Of a DNA stretch of 58,007 bases, positions 29,115-37,925 are shown one piece after another. The DNA is from a bacterium (GTDB taxonomy: Bacteria; 4484-113; JAFGCY01). The notes under the pieces were generated by a model. The model ran no database searches. It was not told the DNA's origin and was given only the letters and a program-made list of their open reading frames with translations. The number at the start of each line of letters is the position of its first letter. Positions within the stretch are counted from its first letter, which is position 1. A program made the position numbers and the translations under genes. The stretch lies in the NCBI GenBank assembly GCA_020849855.1, contig JADZFO010000020.1, positions 1 through 58,007 of the forward strand, given 5' to 3'.

Positions 29115-30410
29115 TCACCAGATACTTGCAGGGTCTTTCCACGGTTCCGGCAGGCGCAGCTTCTCGCGGCCTTCAATCTGCTGGCCGGCTTCGGCGCCGG
29201 GGTCATCGCAGATCCGCCCGCCCATACCCAGGCTGCGCAGCAGGCGGTTGGCTTCCTCGCGCAGGGCCAGGGCTTCCTTGCGCCGCCCCAGGGCCAGCGC
29301 CAGCCGCGCCCGCTCTTCCAGCACAAAGGGCTCGTCGTAGGCATAGCGCTCCTGGCGGCAGGCAAAGTACTCCAGCAGTGCGGCGGCTTCGCCCAGGGCG
29401 CCGCCGCGCCGCAGCACCGCCACGGCCCAGGTGCCAAAGCCGTCGGCCAGGGGCTTGGCGCAAAGCGCCGGCAGCTTCTCGCGCAGCTCAGCCAGGTCCA
29501 CCGCCTCGCCGCTCAGACTGCTGCAGTACTGCGTGAAGGTCACGGCAAGGGCGTCCCGCGATGTGTCCGCAACGGCGCCGCCGCGGCGCTCCGCTTCGAG
29601 GCGCAGCCTGGCGGCCAGCTCATACTTCCCCATGTCCAGCGCGATCAGTGAGCAGTTGCTCAGGGCATTGCCCTGCAGGCGTGGCTCGTTGTTCTGGTTG
29701 CAGAATGCGATGACCTCGCGCGCGCAGCGCACCGCTTCGCGCAGGCGGCCGGCCAGGCGCAGCGCGTAGAGCAGGTTCATCAGCGCGACGATCCGCGCGC
29801 GGGTGTTGCCGATGGACTCCGCCGCCGCCGCCAGATCGCGCAGGCCACTGATGCTCTTGCCCAGATTGCCGCTCTGGCCCTCGCAGGCGGCCAGGTTGGT
29901 GCGGATCAGGAACTCGAACTCGGAATCGCCGGCGCGGATGGCATAGTCCAGGCCGGCGCGGGCGTAGTGGCGCAGCTGGTCCAGCTTGCCCTGGATGGCG
30001 GCCGCGGTGCTGAGACGGGCATAAATCTCGGCCAGCTGCTGGGCCTTCATGTTCGGGTGCATCACGGCCTTAAGAAGCTGTTCGTAGACATCATGCTTCT
30101 TGCTGGCGATGAAGAGCTCCTGGCTCTCACGGCTGGTCAGCAGGTGGGCTGCTTCGGTCTGCTCAACCTGAGTCGCCAGCACATCCGCCTCGTCGCTGAA
30201 CACCAGCATCGTTTCGTCGCACTTCAGCACCTGGCTCAGGCGCACCAGGTTGTCGCGGCTGATGCGCTTGACCTTGCCTGTGAGCCAGCGGTTGACGGTC
30301 AGGGGCGTCACGCTGATCTGGCGGGCCACCCACCACTGCTTGAGCTGCAGTTCGCGCAGCCGCTCGGCCAGGGCATGCTGGTTCAGCGTGGCGGTGTCCT
30401 GCTTGTGCAC
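29115..30410 (-). CDS. XRE-HTH regulator with helical repeat C-terminus (array member E)
   Basis: A 431-residue paralogue beginning (V)HKQDTATLNQHALAERLREL. The GTG at 30410 follows TATACT (30422-30417, minus strand) by six bases. The HTH is ISVTPLTVNRWLTGKVKRIS with RDNLVRLSQVLKC. The upstream neighbour is a 570-base non-coding stretch that resembles the leader of a surface lipoprotein gene. The TPR-like part diverges from members C and D in its last 150 residues. Confidence 0.82.
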   Translation of the reverse strand: MHKQDTATLNQHALAERLRELQLKQWWVARQISVTPLTVNRWLTGKVKRISRDNLVRLSQVLKCDETMLVFSDEADVLATQVEQTEAAHLLTSRESQELFIASKKHDVYEQLLKAVMHPNMKAQQLAEIYARLSTAAAIQGKLDQLRHYARAGLDYAIRAGDSEFEFLIRTNLAACEGQSGNLGKSISGLRDLAAAAESIGNTRARIVALMNLLYALRLAGRLREAVRCAREVIAFCNQNNEPRLQGNALSNCSLIALDMGKYELAARLRLEAERRGGAVADTSRDALAVTFTQYCSSLSGEAVDLAELREKLPALCAKPLADGFGTWAVAVLRRGGALGEAAALLEYFACRQERYAYDEPFVLEERARLALALGRRKEALALREEANRLLRSLGMGGRICDDPGAEAGQQIEGREKLRLPEPWKDPASIW

Positions 30411-30982
30411 GCGAAAAGTATAGGTTGCAGCAGGAGTGTAGTCATTAAGGAAGTGACTGGGCCGGGGCAGGTTTCCCTGCCCCGGCTTGCCGCTGTGAAT
30501 TGGAAGATCCGGTTAAGTGTGTTGCGGGCCCACAGGAGGTGCCAGGGCCGGGATACCGGTTGGGAGTTCCCGGCCCTGACTTGCCGCTGTGATAGAGAGA
30601 AAGCTGAGTTGCGCTCCCATCGCTTGCAGCGAAAGGAGAAACTGCGGCGGGCCAGACGGGCAGACCCGCCGCAAACAGGCCGACGGGGGGGAATCCGCCG
30701 GTCTAAACCGGTTGGCAATGTTCAAGCCGGCATTCAGGCTGGAGGCCTTCCGCAGGCAGCACGGGGGCTTGTCTGCTGGCTGGCTTTGGCTGGCCGCCTG
30801 ATGGAAACTCGCCGGCGGCGGGTGCAATTGCCTGACACCTGAAAACTCCTGCAACAGGCCGCTGCATCCGCCTGCATAAACTACCTGCTCAGGAGGCCGG
30901 GGTCAATCAACATTGGGTATCACGTTGCGCGGCGGAAAGCCCTGCGCTTCCGCGCCAGGAGTGCGCCCGCAGTGAGGCTGTA
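30411..30982 (-). other. Non-coding stretch with lipoprotein-type leader and strong hairpins
   Basis: No convincing gene is present. On the minus strand it opens with the 16-base element at 30923-30908 that also precedes the 35026-37758 lipoprotein. A leader-like sequence of similar layout follows (CAGGTAGT..., then AGGAGTTTTCAG), but no lipoprotein frame. Further on there are GC-rich hairpins at about 30460-30487, 30551-30582 and 30645-30671. The first two are each followed on the plus strand by CTTGCCGCTGTGA. It may be a decayed gene or a structured RNA. Confidence 0.45.
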
Positions 30983-32272
30983 TCAGGCCAGCAGGACGCG
31001 CAGAGCGCGCTGTACCTGCTCCCGCGAAAGCTCAAAGATCTGGTCCGCCTCACGGCTCGCGGACTCGCAGCAGCGGCCGTCCAGGCCAAGTTCCCTGTAG
31101 AGGCTGTTGGCGCAGGCCCTGCTTGCCCTTGCCTTATCCGGCTGACCGCTGGCACTGGCCAGCCGGGCCTGCTCTTCCATCAGCGTAGCCCGGCGCAGCA
31201 GACCGCTCGCGGCGCTGAGTTCTTGCGTTAACAGCTCGCGCGCAGTTTCCAGCTGCAGGCTCCGCCGCAATATGAGACAGGCCCAGGGTGGCTGCGACTC
31301 ATCAACGACTCCGCTTTCCAGACAGCTTTGTGCCAGTGCCATCACGCGTTCCAGGTCAGGCAGCTGGCCGCGCAGGCTGGCCATACCAATTGTCTGGAGC
31401 TCCAGCTGGTTTCTGTCGTCAGGGGTCAGGCGGCTGTCCATCAAACCGGCACCATGGGCCAGAACAAGGCTGGCGGCTTCAGCCGCGCCAGCTTCAAGGA
31501 AGACCATGGCGGCATACCTCAGTGTCGTGCCGCGCTCCATGCCACGCTGCGGCTGCGGCTTCAGCATCCGGCTGACCCGCACTGCCGTGGCAAGGGCCGC
31601 GCGTGGCTGGCAGAGCAGGCGCAGTATTTGCAGCTTGTTGATCAGCGCCGCCGGGACCGCGTGGATGGTGCCCAGGCTCTCGGCCTGGGCCAGCAGCTGG
31701 TTCAGACGGCGCAGGGCGGCCCGCATCTGGCCCTGCACGGCCTGGTATGTAGCCGCATTGATCAGGGCCTCCAGTTCGATGTCATGGTCCTGACAGCGCC
31801 GTGCATACTTGAGCTTCTGGGAGATGTAGTTCTTCAGCGCAGACATGTCTCCGCGCTTTCCGGCTACATAGGTAAGCATCATGTAGAGGTCCAGCAGCTC
31901 ACTGTTGCTCACAACTGGATGCGCCATCGCGCGCAGAAGCTGCTCATACTTCAGCAGCTCTCCGCTCTGTGTGAATAGCTCGAGTGTTTCAGCGCTGACA
32001 ATCAGCTTCGCGGCGGTGTTGCGCTCTGCAGCGCTTGGCAGAGTGGCGACTCGCTCTTCGGCCTGCAGCAGCTCGGGCTGGCATCCCAGTTCGCCCGAAA
32101 GTCGCTTGAGATTATCAAGACTGATACGCCGCACCCGGCCGGTGCACCAGCGCCCGACAGTCAGCCTTGAAACGCCCATCTGATCGGCCAGAGCTGACTG
32201 CGTCAGGCAGTGTTCCTTCAGCAGCTTGTTCAGCTCTTCACGGTTCAGGGCAACGGTCTCTTCGAATCGCAT
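30983..32272 (-). CDS. XRE-HTH regulator with helical repeat C-terminus (array member F, divergent)
   Basis: A 429-residue paralogue and the most divergent member. Its HTH is MGVSRLTVGRWCTGRVRRIS with LDNLKRLSGELGC. The linker PSAAERNTAAKLIVSAETLELF and YEQLLRAMAHP match the array pattern. Unlike A to E, no TATACT box sits next to the start, so its mRNA probably has a leader. It is divergent from the 32448 surface lipoprotein gene with a 175-base shared control region, so it is the array member best placed to control a neighbour. Confidence 0.8.
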   Translation of the reverse strand: MRFEETVALNREELNKLLKEHCLTQSALADQMGVSRLTVGRWCTGRVRRISLDNLKRLSGELGCQPELLQAEERVATLPSAAERNTAAKLIVSAETLELFTQSGELLKYEQLLRAMAHPVVSNSELLDLYMMLTYVAGKRGDMSALKNYISQKLKYARRCQDHDIELEALINAATYQAVQGQMRAALRRLNQLLAQAESLGTIHAVPAALINKLQILRLLCQPRAALATAVRVSRMLKPQPQRGMERGTTLRYAAMVFLEAGAAEAASLVLAHGAGLMDSRLTPDDRNQLELQTIGMASLRGQLPDLERVMALAQSCLESGVVDESQPPWACLILRRSLQLETARELLTQELSAASGLLRRATLMEEQARLASASGQPDKARASRACANSLYRELGLDGRCCESASREADQIFELSREQVQRALRVLLA

Positions 32273-32355
32273 AGCAGCGGCTGACCACCTTGGATGCGGC
32301 TAACAAGGCATATCGATTATCACTCAGCGCCGCCTCTGCTGGCCGGCACAGCCTG

Positions 32356-32371
32356 ATACATTGCCTATCAC
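32356..32371 (+). promoter_or_regulatory. TGATA-N7-TATCA dyad upstream of a surface lipoprotein gene
   Basis: The sequence TGATACATTGCCTATCAC (starting at 32354) contains an inverted repeat TGATA/TATCA with a seven-base centre. It lies about 77 bases before the ATG at 32448 in the region shared with regulator F. It resembles the CAACATTGGGTATCAC element found at 30908 and 37846. Confidence 0.4.
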
Positions 32372-32447
32372 AAACGCTGCACAGTTAGGCAGGCTGGGTA
32401 GAGTCTCTGGATGAGCCAGAAAGCTGGCTCACCAGGAGACAGTTGAG

Positions 32448-35003
32448 ATGTCTGTTCGCGGAAAGCTCTTGTTGAACTGCGCCTGCCTGGCAGTCCTGGC
32501 AGCCCTGACCCTCGCCTCCGGCTGCTCTCATGAGAATGCTCAGGCCGGCGGCCAGATCCAGCCTGATCTGGTGGATAGCGAGCCCCTGGCCGCCGCGCCG
32601 CCGGCCCTGCAGGCGACGCTGCCTGCCCTGGGGCAGCTGGATGCAGTGCACTTATCCAGCGCCTTGACGGACCTCACTGTCAGCGGCGCTGAGGCCCTGC
32701 AGATGAGCAGCGGCGCACAGGTCATGGATACTTCCTGCCTGCTGGATGCCACAGCCGCCGGGCCAGGTGCCGGCAGCCAGGCCGAATGGGCTCTTTACGG
32801 CTTCTACGCCGGCGGCGAGTTGTCGATCCAGGCCCTGCGGCCCCAGCTCAGCATCCCGGGCTCCAGCCGCTGCTGGCTGCTGCTGGCCAACTTCCAGAAC
32901 GGCCGCTGGGAGGCCGCCGGCAGCTTTTCATCCGAAGATGCCTTCGCCGGCATCGAGCTTCTCAGCGGCGGCGCCGCTGGCTATCTCTCTGATGGAAGCA
33001 TGCTCTACTGCGCTGTGCTCTGTGAACGTGGGAACAAGGCCACTGTTGAAGGCCTGGAGCTGCAGGTCAATATCAGCGGCAATGTCCCGCCGACCGCGGT
33101 CCTGTCGCCTGGCAGTGTCAGCGGCGAGGCGCCGCTGTTTGTAGAGCTGGACGCCTCAGGCAGCGATGCCGGGGGCGATATCGGCGACAGCATCGTGCTT
33201 TACGAATGGGACCTCGACGGCGACGGCAACATCGACCTGTCCGGCCCGGAAGCGACCCAGAGCTTTAACTTCACCAGCGGCAGCTGGACCCTGAGCGTCT
33301 TTGTTACGGACCAGGGCGGGCTGAAGTCCTCGGCCAGCTGCGAGATGAACATCAGCAACGGTGGCGAGCCGCCACTGGCTGTTCTGGAAGCCGATGTGCT
33401 CGCGGGCGAGTTCCCGCTGGAGGTCAGCTTTGACGCCAGCGGCAGCACCGGCGGGCCGGACAATGACGCAATCATCCTCTTTGAGTGGGACTGGGACGGC
33501 CGGGGTGTCTATGACGAGCAGTCCGGCACCGACCCGACGCTCAGTCACACCTTTACCAGCGCCGGTCAGTTCGGCAGCAAGCTGCGGATTACTGACCTGG
33601 GCGGCAACCAGTCCACGGCCAGCATCCTGATCAACGTCTTCGACCCGTCGAACGCGCCGCCGGTGGCGCTGCTCAGCCAGACGGAGGCACATGCAGCCGC
33701 GCCGCCCTTCACGCTTTACCTTGACGGCAGCGGCAGCACAGCGGGCGGGGACAACGGCGACAGCATTGTGAAGTATGAGTGGGACCGTGACGGCGATAAC
33801 ATCTTCGAGCTGAACTCCGGTACCGACCCCGACATCTTTATCACCTTCAGCAAGGCCGTGCGCAGCTATGTCCGCCTGCGGGTGACGGATGAAGCGAACA
33901 ACGCGACCACAGCTTCCTGCCTTGTCACCGTGGGCACCGGTGCGGTGACTGCTACCAGCAGCGGCACGCCTGCGACCTACGTCTCCCTCGATGTCAACAA
34001 CGGTCGGCCGGCAATTGCCTACTACGAATCGAGCGGCAAGGACCTGTGCTTCATCCGGGCCAATGATGAACTCGGTGCAAGCTGGGGGCCGGTGCAGGTC
34101 CTGGACAGCGCTGGCCGCACGGGCCTCTTCTGCAGCCTGAAGACGATCAACGGCGTTCGCTGCATTGCCTACTACAACGACACTGACAAGTCCCTGAAGT
34201 ACATCCGCAGCCTGGATGCCGAGGGCGATTCCTGGACTGTGCCGCAGGAGATCAAGGACTACAGCGACCCGGAGAGGTGGATCGGGCAGTACAGCAGCCT
34301 GATTGAGGTCCAGGGTCGGCCGGCGATTGCCTGCCGCGAGCGCTATGCCGATAACACCAGCGCCCTGATCCATATTCGCGCGGCCGATTCATTCGGCGAC
34401 AGCTGGCCGCCCGACACCCAGCTGAATATCGTGAACGACCCGGGCGGCTTTGCCGGTTACTCCATCTCGCAGGCCATTGTGGATGGCTGCCCGGCCGTCG
34501 CCTACACCAACAGTGACCGCACGCAGCTGCGCTTCTCCCGCAGCCCAGTTGGCAATGGCGACGGCTGGAATGAGGACCCGGTGGTGCTGGACAGCGGGAT
34601 TGAGTTCGCGATCAGTAACATCACTCTCATCGACAAGCCCAATAACCGTCCGACGATCAGCTACCGCTACCTTGGCGAGCTGCGTGTAGTCAACGGGACC
34701 AATCCCTCCGGCAGCAGCTGGGCCAGCCCGATCATCCTGGATGCCAGCGGCGATGTCGGCTCGTCGGCCAGTATGGCGCTGGTGGACGGCACGCCGATGA
34801 TCAGCTTTCACGACGCGGTCAACCTGAATCTGAATCTCATCCGCGGCCAGGGGACTTCCTCCACAGACTGGCACAGCAAGGAAGTGCTGGACTTCAGCGG
34901 CAGTGTCGGGCAGGAAAGCAGCATCATCGACATGTACTCCCAGCCCGGCATTGCTTATCTGGACGACAGCGCCGGCAGCCTCAACTTCATGTGGGCGCCC
35001 TAA
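32448..35003 (+). CDS. Surface lipoprotein with PKD repeats and propeller-like repeats
   Basis: An 851-residue lipoprotein (lipobox LASGC). Residues about 90-210 form the same N-terminal module as in the 6962 and 35026 genes (EWALYGFY ... LLANFQNGRWEAAGSFS). Three PKD domains follow (about 215-500; signatures YEWDLDGDG, FEWDWDG, YEWDRDGD). The last 350 residues are repeats of the type GRPAIAYYESSGKDLCFIR followed by GASWGPVQVLD, which suggests a beta-propeller. No enzyme site is seen. AGGAGA precedes the ATG. The role is probably adhesion or recognition at the surface. Confidence 0.83.
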   Translation: MSVRGKLLLNCACLAVLAALTLASGCSHENAQAGGQIQPDLVDSEPLAAAPPALQATLPALGQLDAVHLSSALTDLTVSGAEALQMSSGAQVMDTSCLLDATAAGPGAGSQAEWALYGFYAGGELSIQALRPQLSIPGSSRCWLLLANFQNGRWEAAGSFSSEDAFAGIELLSGGAAGYLSDGSMLYCAVLCERGNKATVEGLELQVNISGNVPPTAVLSPGSVSGEAPLFVELDASGSDAGGDIGDSIVLYEWDLDGDGNIDLSGPEATQSFNFTSGSWTLSVFVTDQGGLKSSASCEMNISNGGEPPLAVLEADVLAGEFPLEVSFDASGSTGGPDNDAIILFEWDWDGRGVYDEQSGTDPTLSHTFTSAGQFGSKLRITDLGGNQSTASILINVFDPSNAPPVALLSQTEAHAAAPPFTLYLDGSGSTAGGDNGDSIVKYEWDRDGDNIFELNSGTDPDIFITFSKAVRSYVRLRVTDEANNATTASCLVTVGTGAVTATSSGTPATYVSLDVNNGRPAIAYYESSGKDLCFIRANDELGASWGPVQVLDSAGRTGLFCSLKTINGVRCIAYYNDTDKSLKYIRSLDAEGDSWTVPQEIKDYSDPERWIGQYSSLIEVQGRPAIACRERYADNTSALIHIRAADSFGDSWPPDTQLNIVNDPGGFAGYSISQAIVDGCPAVAYTNSDRTQLRFSRSPVGNGDGWNEDPVVLDSGIEFAISNITLIDKPNNRPTISYRYLGELRVVNGTNPSGSSWASPIILDASGDVGSSASMALVDGTPMISFHDAVNLNLNLIRGQGTSSTDWHSKEVLDFSGSVGQESSIIDMYSQPGIAYLDDSAGSLNFMWAP

Positions 35004-35025
35004 GGCCGCCGGCGCAGCGCTGCGG

Positions 35026-37758
35026 CTAATACACCGGCCGCGCGCAATTCAGGTCGTACGAAATGCCGCCCGCGATGCGGCTGAAATAGGCGACAAGCGG
35101 CTGGCCCAGTGAGCTCAGCACGCCCGCGCAGGCGTCGCCGCTGGCGCCGGGCCGGATCACGCCGGTTGATGTCCACTGGCTGCCCGCAGCATCGAGGCTG
35201 TGGCAGAAACGCAGGGCGGAATCCGCGCTGTTGCTGATGCTGAACAGGGCGGTGTTGCCGTCCGCCAGCGTCAGCAGCTGCAGCGACTGGCTGCTGCTGC
35301 CCATCAGCTGCTGGGCGCTGTTCCACTCCGAGCCCAGGTCGTTGCTGGCGCGCATGAGCATCGTTTTGCTGCTGTCATTGCGGGAGTATGCCACCGCCGG
35401 CTTGCCGTCAAGCCGGGCCGCGCTCAGGCCTCGTGCGCCAATGCTCTCAGAGCCGTCCAGGATGATGCCGCCAAAGCTCCAGGTAGGCACATCCAGCAGC
35501 TTGCCGCGGCGCTCAAACAGCAGTTCACCGTCCGTAACGTAAAAGACCGCCGGCTCGCCCTGAACTTCCAGCAGGGCCAGCCCGGAGTCATTGTTGGACG
35601 TGTCCACGCCGGCAAGGTCAATCTGGACCGTCGCCGCGCTGCTCCAGGCATTCGCTGCGCTGTCGCTCGCCGGCCGGTAGAGCAGCTTATGCTGGCCATC
35701 GCCTTCCTCTTCAAAGTACGCTGCCGCCGGAACCGTTCCCACCAGCGCCAGGCTGCAGACCTCCCCGGTTTCATTCCCATTGCCGGTGTCGGCAAGCAGC
35801 AGGGGACTGCCCCAGGGGCCACCAGCGCCATTGCTGCGGATGGCAAACAGGTTGCCCTGGTCATGGTACAGCGCCAGAAAGCGCCCGCTCAGGCCCAGGA
35901 TCTGGACCCTGCCGGGACTGAAGATACCCGTGGTCACTACGTCCGGACTGCTCCAGGCGCTGCAGGATGCGTCCAGCGAGCGCACGCACATCAGACTGGT
36001 CTCTTCCAGGTAGAGGGCGGCACATATCCCGCTGCCAGTCTCGCGCGCCATGCTCAGCAGGCTGCTGTTCTCGTTGCTGAGTGCCTCCTTGGCGGCCTCG
36101 AAGCTGCTCATCATCCGCGCCTGGATCATCACGCTGGCGCTGCTGCTGTAGCCCGCCGGGTCGGTGGCTTTTAGGGTGCAAAGCCAGGCGCCGGGCAGCG
36201 AGTAAGTCAAGCTCTTGGGCTGGTCAGAGCTGATGTTCTCAAACACGCCGTCGCCGTCATGGTCCAGACTGAAGTCAAGCAGGCTATAGCCGTTGTCCGG
36301 GTCAAAGCTGTTGGACATGTCGAGGCTGATCGTGCCCAGCGAAGCGTTCTTGTCCGGCGACAGCAGCAGCCGCGTGCGGTCCGCCAGCAGGACGGCCTGG
36401 GGGGCGGCATTGCTGCTGATGAAAAGGCTCACGCTGCCGTGGGCGACAAACTCGCCGAAGCTGGTGTAGGCATAGGCCCGCGGTCGCAGGATGCCTGTGG
36501 CCGATGTATCAAGGGTCATCTGGTCAGTCGTTGCGCTCAGGCCCTCTACATCAATCGTGCCGTCGCCGTTCAGGTCAAAGGCCAGAGTGAGGGACGCTCC
36601 AAGCTGCTGTTCCATTTCGGCAAGCGGACGGTCGAAGCCTATCTTCATCGTCGAGCTGCTGTTGACCAGACCCTCAGCGCTGTCAACGCTCAGATGCATC
36701 TGGATCGCCTGTCCTGCGCCGGCCACCGCCGAGTCGACGCTGGACAGCGGACTCTCGTTGCCGCCCAGGTCGACGGCGCTGACCGCCACATACAGAGTCC
36801 CTGCTGCGCTGAGGCTGACCAGACCCTGGTCGATCGGCGCGACAAAGCTGGTGTTATCCAGCCAGGCCAGGCGCCGCGCGCTGCCTTTTGATGCCGCCGT
36901 GAATGGCTGGCTGCTGTAATACACCTGGTAACCGGCGATGCCCGGGTCATCCAGTCGCTGGTAAAAGAAGTCTATGCCGCCGGGGTTGCCGCGCATCGCG
37001 GTAAAGGCTGGCGTTTCCGGCGCGCTGATGTCGCCGGCGTCAAACTCCGCCGCGCCGATGCCCAGAATCTCCAGCCGCGGGCCGCTGTAGCTGACCACGG
37101 CCACGAAAGCGTTGCCCAGCTCGCTGAGATAACTCGCTCCATCCCGCACCTGCGCCGCCGTGCCGATCCGCACCGCCGATTCGCTCATCGGCCCATGCCA
37201 TTCCCAGCGTCCGCTGGCATAGTTCGCCACTCCGACCCAGTAGCGCAGTCCCATCTCATCACCGGAGTCAGCGACAGGGCTCAGGGCCGCCGCGCTGAGG
37301 TTCACATCAACGCTGATCGCACCCGGCTCGCTGCCGCCCAGCGGCAGCCGGTAGAGCGCATAGCTCAAAGGATCGGCCCCGCCCGCCGGCGTGCTGTCAA
37401 GCTCCAGCACCGAGGGGTCGCCGGCCTTGCCCTCAAACAGGCCGCTGGCCTGCAGGTAATCACTGCCGCTCACCAGCACGCTGTCCGGGCCGAAAGTGCT
37501 GGCCCGGCGCCGTGGCTTGTCATCCCAGGGCTGGGGCTGGTCATTGGGCAGCGCCAGCGGGAACTGCGCAGCGCCGACTTCACTATCAGCGCTGCCGCTA
37601 AGGTTGGCCGGGGCCAGCTCCGGCGCGGCCGTCACTGATCCGGCCGATCCCGCACCAGCCGAGCAGGCGCTCAGCGCGGCAAGCAGCAGCAGGGCCAGCA
37701 GGCCCGGGGCCAGCAGGCGCCGCAGCGGGGCCTGACACTCATAAGAGTACTTGTTCAA
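35026..37758 (-). CDS. Surface lipoprotein with FN3-like, PKD-like and propeller-like repeats
   Basis: A 910-residue lipoprotein (lipobox LSAC). The TTG start is chosen because AAGGAGA lies just upstream and the signal peptide begins directly after it. An N-terminal module (SYALYRLP ... GVANYASGRWEWHGPMS) is shared with the 6962 and 32448 genes. An FN3-like domain follows (GYQVYYSSQPF), then a PKD-like domain (DFSLDHDGDGVFE), then about 350 residues of repeats (PAVAYSRNDSSKTMLMRASND and GSEWNSAQQL) like those of its convergent neighbour. The two genes end 22 bases apart. Confidence 0.82.
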   Translation of the reverse strand: MNKYSYECQAPLRRLLAPGLLALLLLAALSACSAGAGSAGSVTAAPELAPANLSGSADSEVGAAQFPLALPNDQPQPWDDKPRRRASTFGPDSVLVSGSDYLQASGLFEGKAGDPSVLELDSTPAGGADPLSYALYRLPLGGSEPGAISVDVNLSAAALSPVADSGDEMGLRYWVGVANYASGRWEWHGPMSESAVRIGTAAQVRDGASYLSELGNAFVAVVSYSGPRLEILGIGAAEFDAGDISAPETPAFTAMRGNPGGIDFFYQRLDDPGIAGYQVYYSSQPFTAASKGSARRLAWLDNTSFVAPIDQGLVSLSAAGTLYVAVSAVDLGGNESPLSSVDSAVAGAGQAIQMHLSVDSAEGLVNSSSTMKIGFDRPLAEMEQQLGASLTLAFDLNGDGTIDVEGLSATTDQMTLDTSATGILRPRAYAYTSFGEFVAHGSVSLFISSNAAPQAVLLADRTRLLLSPDKNASLGTISLDMSNSFDPDNGYSLLDFSLDHDGDGVFENISSDQPKSLTYSLPGAWLCTLKATDPAGYSSSASVMIQARMMSSFEAAKEALSNENSSLLSMARETGSGICAALYLEETSLMCVRSLDASCSAWSSPDVVTTGIFSPGRVQILGLSGRFLALYHDQGNLFAIRSNGAGGPWGSPLLLADTGNGNETGEVCSLALVGTVPAAAYFEEEGDGQHKLLYRPASDSAANAWSSAATVQIDLAGVDTSNNDSGLALLEVQGEPAVFYVTDGELLFERRGKLLDVPTWSFGGIILDGSESIGARGLSAARLDGKPAVAYSRNDSSKTMLMRASNDLGSEWNSAQQLMGSSSQSLQLLTLADGNTALFSISNSADSALRFCHSLDAAGSQWTSTGVIRPGASGDACAGVLSSLGQPLVAYFSRIAGGISYDLNCARPVY

Positions 37759-37845
37759 CTGAAATCTCCTTGGATACAACGGCTGCTGTGTGTGGGCACA
37801 GTGCGCCACCAAGGCAGACTACCTGTAAAGAACAGCCGCCACAAC

Positions 37846-37861
37846 CAACATTGGGTATCAC
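37846..37861 (-). promoter_or_regulatory. Shared 16-base upstream element
   Basis: CAACATTGGGTATCAC (plus-strand reading) occurs here, 88 bases upstream of the lipoprotein start, and identically at 30908-30923. Both are followed on the minus strand by similar leaders with CAGGTAGT and a late AGGAG-TTTCAG. It is probably a promoter or operator. Confidence 0.5.
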
Positions 37862-37925
37862 CAAGCGCTGCTCCGCGGCCCCTCTGCGCAGGCTAAAATT
37901 ACGCGGTCAACCCAGGAGGCCCGCG

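Noticed and set aside
30513-30854. Minus-strand 113-residue frame
   Set aside because: It crosses the strong hairpins and its composition is low-complexity; it also starts out of register with the lipoprotein-like leader.
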